From the IMG/VR virus record IMGVR_UViG_3300034102_001666, positions 1 through 64,000 of that record: DNA of 64,000 nucleotides; one strand, written 5' to 3'. Shown one piece after another: positions 58,950 through 64,000 of this stretch. A program made the translations under genes and the position numbers. The notes under the pieces are model-generated. The model worked only from the letters and a program-made list of their open reading frames with translations, ran no database searches and had not been told where the DNA came from. The first letter of the stretch is position 1. Each line of letters begins with the position of its first letter. The DNA is from a virus.

Positions 58950-59552
58950 ATGTACACAGACGAAACCTTTTACAACGCAGTTCGAGGAGATTCTCTAGCG
59001 GTCACAGAGACTCTGAAGCAGTTCACACCCCTTGTTCATAAGTTTGCTATAAGGTACAAATTTATGGGTCACGATTATATCTACGATGATCTTGTTCAAG
59101 AGGGTTTACTTGGCATCGTAAAGGCTATCAAAACGTTTGACCTTAACTACAGGGTCAACGGGCGAGGTATTCGCCCAATGACGTGGATCTACCCTAATGT
59201 TCGTGGTGCGGTTCAAGGTGCTGCACGAAAAGAGAAAAAGAACCCCAAATTTGCGCTATCCTTAGAGCAGTCAGACTGGTCGAACAACCTTGAAGACCCG
59301 AACGCTTACGAGCTGAAAGAAGAGTTTGCTCGCATAGACATTGCAGACATTATAAAGAAGGGTTGTGGTTCTCTTGACAGCAAGAGAGCACAAATCGTCT
59401 GCGACCGTTTCGGACTACTTGGCAGAAAGGCAATGCGACAGGGGGAAGTTGCTCAAAAGTATGGGCTTACGAAACAGGCTACAAACGGCCACATTTCACG
59501 TTTCACCAAAAAAGTGCGTGAGGTTAGTCCCGAACTTCGAAACTTTATTTGA
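58950..59552 (+). CDS. Phage sigma factor, sigma-70 family
   Basis: 200 residues from ATG 58950; TTG 58938 is too close to the -10 box. Region 2 is DDLVQEGLLGIVKAIKTF followed by MTWIYPNVRGAVQGAA; region 4-type helix-turn-helix is QGEVAQKYGLTKQATNGHIS. No region 1.1 or 3 is visible. Like T4 gp55, it should redirect host RNA polymerase to phage late promoters; the GGGTAAA motif class found across the window is its likely target. It has its own early-type promoter. Confidence 0.82.
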   Translation: MYTDETFYNAVRGDSLAVTETLKQFTPLVHKFAIRYKFMGHDYIYDDLVQEGLLGIVKAIKTFDLNYRVNGRGIRPMTWIYPNVRGAVQGAARKEKKNPKFALSLEQSDWSNNLEDPNAYELKEEFARIDIADIIKKGCGSLDSKRAQIVCDRFGLLGRKAMRQGEVAQKYGLTKQATNGHISRFTKKVREVSPELRNFI

Positions 59553-59561
59553 GGCGGGATA

Positions 59562-59918
59562 ATGACAGAAAATAAGCCTAACGCAGCGGTTGTTGTAACC
59601 AAGGTGTTCGACCTTGGATGTCCAGTCTGTGACACGATGTCCCGGTTCGACAAGTCCATGTTTGAGGGGTTTCCCGAAGTTTCTTTTCAAGAGATACCCT
59701 TTGACACCCTTCGAGACTTTAATGGGAACGCAACACGGACTCGAATCTACCAGTGTCTCGAACGCTACGCAGTTTCAGACACCTACGAGATAGACTTCCC
59801 TACTTACCTCTTCCTGAGTTCAACGGGAAAGTACCTAGGATTCTTGCAAGGTGCCCTGTCTCTAAGGGAACTAAGAGGGGGGGTAAAACAAATTTTAGAA
59901 CAGCACACTTCTGAATAA
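59562..59918 (+). CDS. Thioredoxin-like protein (CPVC)
   Basis: 118 residues. The active site is CPVC at residues 20-23, after a beta strand (AAVVVTKVFDLG), and the cis-Pro loop is IDFPTYLFL at about 79-87. It fits a glutaredoxin/thioredoxin-like redox protein. In this operon it may reduce the ribonucleotide reductase encoded downstream. Confidence 0.72.
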   Translation: MTENKPNAAVVVTKVFDLGCPVCDTMSRFDKSMFEGFPEVSFQEIPFDTLRDFNGNATRTRIYQCLERYAVSDTYEIDFPTYLFLSSTGKYLGFLQGALSLRELRGGVKQILEQHTSE

Positions 59919-59934
59919 TTGAGGTATTTATGAA

Positions 59935-60273
59935 TTGGAAAGTCTTGGAACTCATGCTCTAGTTCGCATTTTCGACGCTGACTTCGACAAGCTAAATTGC
60001 ATCGATCGGCTTCGAGATGCGTTCAGACTCACAGTGCTCCAACACGAGTTGGTGGCCCTTAGCGAGCCGATCCTTCATCAGTTTGACCCGCAAGGTTTGA
60101 CAGGCATTATCTTGCTTGCTGAGAGTCATATTTCGATTCACACGTGGCCTGAGAAAGGCCAGGCAGCTGTGGACGTGTTCACCTGCGGCGGGCGGTCCTC
60201 GTCGGAAATTGCACAAACCTTTTGCATGCACCTCGGGTGCACTTTCTTCACTGTTCAGGAGATTAAACGATGA
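59935..60273 (+). CDS. speD: S-adenosylmethionine decarboxylase SpeD
   Basis: 112 residues from TTG 59935 with GAGG 9 nt before; no in-frame ATG is available. The self-cleavage site Glu-Ser lies in AESHISIHTWPE (about 62-73), and FTCGG follows, so the pyruvoyl enzyme should form. It makes decarboxylated AdoMet for polyamine synthesis. SpeD is a known cyanophage gene. It overlaps the next gene by 4 nt. Confidence 0.9.
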   Translation: MESLGTHALVRIFDADFDKLNCIDRLRDAFRLTVLQHELVALSEPILHQFDPQGLTGIILLAESHISIHTWPEKGQAAVDVFTCGGRSSSEIAQTFCMHLGCTFFTVQEIKR

Positions 60274-60521
60274 CAAAAGCAAAAAAGCTTGTAAAAGAAG
60301 CACTGAAGCACCCTGAGCTTCACACTCCCGGTGAACTTGCTTACATGCAACTGTGGTTGAATGAGCGTAAGCGCAGAAAAGCCGAGAGAAAAGGGCAGAG
60401 CGTGGGTGAAGACTACGAAAATCTCACCACGGGCCTAGCTGCTTTGGGCCAGCACCAGCAGTCCGGCGAGGTGACCCTTCCTTTGGAGCAAGTTGTCTCG
60501 AATTCGGGGTCCACTCTGTGA
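60270..60521 (+). CDS. Small charged protein
   Basis: 83 residues. A helical, Lys/Arg-rich first half (KLVKEALKHPELHTPGELAY, WLNERKRRKAERKG) and a flexible end. Overlaps speD by 4 nt. Function unknown. Confidence 0.55.
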   Translation: MTKAKKLVKEALKHPELHTPGELAYMQLWLNERKRRKAERKGQSVGEDYENLTTGLAALGQHQQSGEVTLPLEQVVSNSGSTL

Positions 60522-60556
60522 CCGTACGACAAAGCTGTTTCACCTCTTCTAGCAAC

Positions 60557-60565
60557 CACTAAACT
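60557..60565 (+). promoter_or_regulatory. Possible -10 box (CACTAAACT)
   Basis: CACTAAACT, 19 nt before the hli ATG at 60585; it matches the early-type class. Confidence 0.4.
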
Positions 60566-60584
60566 TAAACACTGAACAAACAAA

Positions 60585-60788
60585 ATGACAGTCACTTCTG
60601 ATGAAAAGGGTCGGCTCAACAACTTTGCAATTGAGCCCCCGATTACTCCCGTAGACTCAAACTACCGGCCTATGATAGACTGGGACTTTTTAGGAGAAAG
60701 GATGAATGGGAGAGCGGCGATGATTGGAATAGTCGCTGCACTTGGGTCTTACGCAGTCACTGGGCAAATTATACCAGGAATTTGGTGA
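60585..60788 (+). CDS. hli: High-light-inducible protein (Hli)
   Basis: 67 residues. The chlorophyll-binding helix is GERMNGRAAMIGIVAALGSY, with the ExxNGRxAMxG signature, followed by GQIIPGIW. Hli proteins protect photosynthetic complexes under stress and are a hallmark of cyanophages. A terminator follows at 60811. Confidence 0.95.
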   Translation: MTVTSDEKGRLNNFAIEPPITPVDSNYRPMIDWDFLGERMNGRAAMIGIVAALGSYAVTGQIIPGIW

Positions 60789-60810
60789 GATCTTTATAAG
60801 AGATCGAGTG

Positions 60811-60845
60811 ACCGCCTTCGGGATAACCGGGGGTGGTTTTTCTTT
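60811..60845 (+). terminator. Terminator after hli
   Basis: ACCGCC and GGTGGT stem (one G-U pair) followed by TTTTTTCTTT. Confidence 0.75.
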
Positions 60846-60881
60846 GGTTGAAACAAATTCGGAAGAGTTTACCTTTTTTCA

Positions 60882-60890
60882 CGCTAAACT
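60882..60890 (+). promoter_or_regulatory. Early-type -10 box (CGCTAAACT)
   Basis: CGCTAAACT 21 nt before the ATG at 60912, the same nine bases as at 41791-41799. Confidence 0.5.
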
Positions 60891-60911
60891 AAACTACTTC
60901 GTTCGAAACAA

Positions 60912-61550
60912 ATGAACATCTTTGCAGTGCATGAAGACCCGCAAATCGCGGGAGCATCCCTGCCTGACAAGCTCGTCGTAAAAATGACGACTGAGAGCTT
61001 GCAGTTACTGGCACCTTGGGCGTTTAACACCTTTGAGGTGAAAATCGAGAAGCCCGGACTCAATAGGCAACTGGCTCTCCTGGAGTCTGAAAAGTTGTTC
61101 TACGGGACGAAAGGTTTCGCTTACCACCCCTGTTCAAAGTGGCTGTACGAAACGCCAGCCAATGTTCACTGGGTCGTGGAGCACGCTTTCGGTATGGCTC
61201 AGGAGTACTGGGAACGATACAACAAATACCACGGTGCTTTGTTCGGCTTAGATGAAGTTCGGACCTTGCTCTACAAAAACTTCAACGCGGCGAGTTCGAG
61301 AGACCACTCACCGTTCGTTCAAGCTATGCCGGACCAGTACAAAGATCCAGCAAACCCGGTTCAAGCGTACCGAAATTACCTAATGGGCGAGAAAGGGTAC
61401 GCTGTTTGGAAACACGGAAACCAACCCGAGTGGTGGAGCCATGAAAAACACAAACCTGCACGAGACAGATATCTCGCAGAAAAAGAACGCAAACGCTTAG
61501 AACGACTAAATGCCAAGCATAACTCAGTATCGAGAAGCCTACAAACTTAA
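60912..61550 (+). CDS. Pyrimidine-dimer glycosylase-like protein
   Basis: 212 residues. The start MNIFAVHEDPQIAGASLPDK, then LVVKMTTESLQLL and the YHPCSKWLYETPANVHWVVEH block fit a phage protein family related in outline to T4 endonuclease V (Pyr_excise), which starts DNA repair at UV lesions. The C-terminal 40 residues are basic. Catalytic residues cannot be confirmed by eye. It overlaps nrdB by 41 nt. Confidence 0.55.
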   Translation: MNIFAVHEDPQIAGASLPDKLVVKMTTESLQLLAPWAFNTFEVKIEKPGLNRQLALLESEKLFYGTKGFAYHPCSKWLYETPANVHWVVEHAFGMAQEYWERYNKYHGALFGLDEVRTLLYKNFNAASSRDHSPFVQAMPDQYKDPANPVQAYRNYLMGEKGYAVWKHGNQPEWWSHEKHKPARDRYLAEKERKRLERLNAKHNSVSRSLQT

Positions 61551-62490
61551 CGGGGAATTTGAATACCCTGATTTTTTCAAAACTTATCAGAAAGCTCGCC
61601 TTTCTCTTTGGGGTCCTGAAGAAGCACAATTTGAAAGTGATGTTCGAGACTGGCAAAGTGCAACTCAAAGCGAACGTGAGATTGTTGGGGGAATTTTGCG
61701 TGGTTTCACCATTCTTGAGACACACATTGGGGACTACTGGTCAAAGATTCCGGAGTGGTTTCCTAAACATGAGATTGCGGCAGTGGCTCGAACCTTTGCT
61801 TTCTCTGAAGTTGTTCACGCCGAAGCATATAATCTCTTATCGGACACCCTGGGTCTAGACGAATTTGAGGCTTTCCTTGGTGACCCCATAGCCCGTCAAA
61901 AGATTGGGTTCTTTCTAGGAAAGAAAAACATTAAAGAGTCCCTCGCGGTATTCAGTGGCGCTGCCGAGGGTGTCTCGCTGTTTTCTTCCTTCGCAGTCCT
62001 TCTTTCCTTGAATCTCAACGGAAGGTACAGAGGGCTATCGCAAATTATATCATGGTCAATTCAAGACGAGCAACAGCACAGCGATACCGGAATACAACTC
62101 TTTCGTGAGCTAATCAAGGAGGACCCGTTAACCCCTAGTGAGGCCGAGGCGATTTTCCAAGGGTTTGACGCGGTACTCCGAAATGAGGATGCGTTCCTTA
62201 ACCAGATCTTTGAAGGACGTACTCTCGACACCATTACTCTGCAGGACACGAAGCATTATCTTCGCTGGCGAGCAAACGACAGGTTGACTAAGCTTGGAAT
62301 ATCCGTACCCTTGTTCCAAGTCGACATAGAGTCTGCGAACAGGATTAAACAGTGGTTCGACCCTATTGCTGCAGGCGCGACAAGTACAGACGTTTTCGCT
62401 CAAGCAAAGTCGGGGGACGCCTACGTTGCAAAACCGACTCAGGACTTTTTGAGAGTTAACTTAAAGGATCTGGTTCTAGACTTGGTGTAA
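61510..62490 (+). CDS. nrdB: Ribonucleotide reductase small subunit NrdB
   Basis: 326 residues. Di-iron ligand helices are visible: FTILETHIGDYW, FSEVVHAEAYNLL (with the Tyr in the radical position) and DEQQHSDTG. This is a class I beta subunit; it creates the tyrosyl radical for NrdA. It starts inside the preceding gene and lies 36 nt before nrdA. The end (FLRVNLKDLVLDLV) may be the peptide that docks in NrdA, though its sequence is not the E. coli form. Confidence 0.92.
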   Translation: MPSITQYREAYKLNGEFEYPDFFKTYQKARLSLWGPEEAQFESDVRDWQSATQSEREIVGGILRGFTILETHIGDYWSKIPEWFPKHEIAAVARTFAFSEVVHAEAYNLLSDTLGLDEFEAFLGDPIARQKIGFFLGKKNIKESLAVFSGAAEGVSLFSSFAVLLSLNLNGRYRGLSQIISWSIQDEQQHSDTGIQLFRELIKEDPLTPSEAEAIFQGFDAVLRNEDAFLNQIFEGRTLDTITLQDTKHYLRWRANDRLTKLGISVPLFQVDIESANRIKQWFDPIAAGATSTDVFAQAKSGDAYVAKPTQDFLRVNLKDLVLDLV

Positions 62491-62526
62491 TACGCTACAA
62501 CCACATTCTTAACTCTTGAAATCACT

Positions 62527-64000
62527 ATGAATACAGAACTTACCCGCCCACATTGGATGAATGAAGAGGCCCTTCATACTCTCTCTAATGGCTACTTATT
62601 AGTAGGTGAGACTCCGAAGGATATGTTTAGCCGTCTCGCAAAAACGGCGTCAAAGATAAACGAAGATCCGACACTAGACGAAGACTTGTTCCACTGCCTA
62701 TGGTCCGGATGGATCGGCGCGGCGAGTCCGGTGGCTTCCAACTTCGGTACATACCGTGGTCAGCCTATATCGTGCTTCTCTGTTCACCCTTCAGATAGCA
62801 TTTCCTCTATCTACTCACACTTAAAAGAAGTAGCTCAACTAAGCAAGAGTGGGGGCGGAGTGGGCAACTACTTCGGGGAAATTCGTCCTGCAGGGTCGCC
62901 TATAACCGGGGGTGGAAAATCAATTGGTGCTGTGCCCTGGATGCAGCAATACGACATTTGTGCGAGAGTTGTGAGCCAAGGGGGAGTCAGGAGAGGATCA
63001 TTCGCTTTTTACCTGCCTATTGATCACCCGGACGTTCCAGAACTGCTTCGTGCAAAGGATCACACAAAAGGGGATCCGAGGACATGGGTAGACTCAAACA
63101 TAGCACTCACAATAACCGACGAGTGGGTTGAGTCCATGATAAAGGGAGACAAACAAAAGCATGAGTTGTTCGCAGAGGTTTTGAGAACAAGAATGATCTC
63201 GGGGACCCCGTACCTAATCTTTATTGACAATGCTAATAACCAGAACCCGGACTGCTACAAAGAAAGGGGACTGACTGTAAAGACCAGTAATTTGTGCTCG
63301 GAAATCTTCCTACACACTGACGAGAACCACTCATTCGTGTGCGTCCTCAGCAGCTTAAACCTGAGTCGCTACGACGAGTTTAAGGACTGGAAGTCCCCTG
63401 TCTCAGGCCGCACTGTTCCTCAAATTGGGATCCACTTCCTTGAGGCGGTCGTTAGTGAGTTTATACGCAAAGCCAAAGACAAGGTTGGCATGGGTAGATC
63501 CGTTCGTTTCGCAGAGAAAAGCCGTGCTCTTGGCTTGGGAGTCATGGGACTTCACTCCCTCTATCAACTGCATGGACTACCCGTGAAGTCACAAGGGGCG
63601 CGAGCGTTGAATGTTGAAACAACTCGGTGGATGAAGGAAGAAGCAGTCAAAGCGTCGAAGGAGTTGGCCGAGCGGTTTGGGGAACCAGAATGGTGCAAGG
63701 GCACCGGAATGCGTCACACGCACTTAATCGCGATCGCACCGACCAAAACAAATAGTGTGATTTGCGGGGCAGGCACCGAAGGCATAGAGCCACGAGACCG
63801 AAACTACTACGTCGCCAAACAAGCCAAGGGCACTTATGTTCGAAAGAACCAGTACCTTGAAAAAATCTTCTGCGATCGAGGAGTAGGTCCGGAAGTTTGG
63901 GATCAAATTCTAGTGGCCAAGGGGAGTGTTCAGGGTGTTGAATGCTTAACTGAGCACGAGAAAGAGGTGTTCAAGACTGCACGAGAGGTAGACCAGTTTG
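62527..64000 (+). CDS. nrdA: Ribonucleotide reductase large subunit NrdA, 5' part
   Basis: 491 residues are visible before the window end. No ATP-cone precedes the catalytic core, which starts within ten residues of the N-terminus (MNEEALHTLSNGYLL). The first redox Cys is in QPISCFSV, the thiyl Cys with Asn and Glu in SNLCSEI, and the second redox Cys in VCVLSSLNL. SGGGVGNYFGEIRPAGSPI is the usual substrate loop. With NrdB and the thioredoxin-like protein it makes deoxynucleotides for phage DNA synthesis. Confidence 0.93.
   Translation, partial: MNTELTRPHWMNEEALHTLSNGYLLVGETPKDMFSRLAKTASKINEDPTLDEDLFHCLWSGWIGAASPVASNFGTYRGQPISCFSVHPSDSISSIYSHLKEVAQLSKSGGGVGNYFGEIRPAGSPITGGGKSIGAVPWMQQYDICARVVSQGGVRRGSFAFYLPIDHPDVPELLRAKDHTKGDPRTWVDSNIALTITDEWVESMIKGDKQKHELFAEVLRTRMISGTPYLIFIDNANNQNPDCYKERGLTVKTSNLCSEIFLHTDENHSFVCVLSSLNLSRYDEFKDWKSPVSGRTVPQIGIHFLEAVVSEFIRKAKDKVGMGRSVRFAEKSRALGLGVMGLHSLYQLHGLPVKSQGARALNVETTRWMKEEAVKASKELAERFGEPEWCKGTGMRHTHLIAIAPTKTNSVICGAGTEGIEPRDRNYYVAKQAKGTYVRKNQYLEKIFCDRGVGPEVWDQILVAKGSVQGVECLTEHEKEVFKTAREVDQF

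Overview
The window looks like about a third of the genome of a large contractile-tailed (myovirus) phage of a cyanobacterium. The virion genes are of myovirus type: major capsid protein, tail tube, gpJ-like baseplate wedge, gp5-like OB-fold spike, tape measure, gpD-like hub and large collagen-like fibres. The metabolic genes are typical of cyanophages: Hli, SpeD, MazG, ThyX, dCMP deaminase, NrdA/NrdB, PhoH and a small NblA-like protein. The order and type of structural genes are not those of T4-like cyanomyoviruses. A separate lineage, such as the one exemplified by S-TIM5, is possible, but I could not check this by search.

Layout. 1-2330: the major capsid gene, broken by at least three related group I introns, the first carrying an HNH homing endonuclease. 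2359-14892: tail tube, baseplate and neck genes. 14895-18569: packaging genes, including two large terminase paralogs side by side. 18632-27666: about 17 small late-type genes, many with their own copy of a GGGTAAA motif; they include PhoH, Cys-motif proteins, acidic-repeat proteins, two small membrane proteins and a Cys-tagged protein kinase-like protein. 27717-40927: tail fibre and adhesin genes with collagen-like repeats and an Ig-like domain. 40991-41752: the only minus-strand gene, a putative HNH-type nuclease. 41824-45504: nucleic acid enzymes (DnaQ-like exonuclease, ThyX, FEN-like 5' nuclease). 45547-53033: tube/LysM-type baseplate protein, tape measure with a peptidase domain, and hub. 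53134-64000: a putative replication accessory protein, an SF3 helicase split by a td-like group I intron, nucleotide metabolism genes, a sigma factor, thioredoxin-like protein, SpeD, Hli, a glycosylase-like protein, NrdB and NrdA (cut by the window end).

Regulation. Two promoter-like motif classes separate the gene sets. GGGTAAA(A/G), usually 22-29 nt before the start codon, precedes structural and virion-associated genes; a copy in reverse orientation precedes the one minus-strand gene. CTATACT or CTAAACT boxes precede replication and metabolism genes. The phage-encoded sigma factor at 58950-59552 is the natural candidate to read the GGGTAAA class. No tRNA gene, CRISPR array or integrase was seen.
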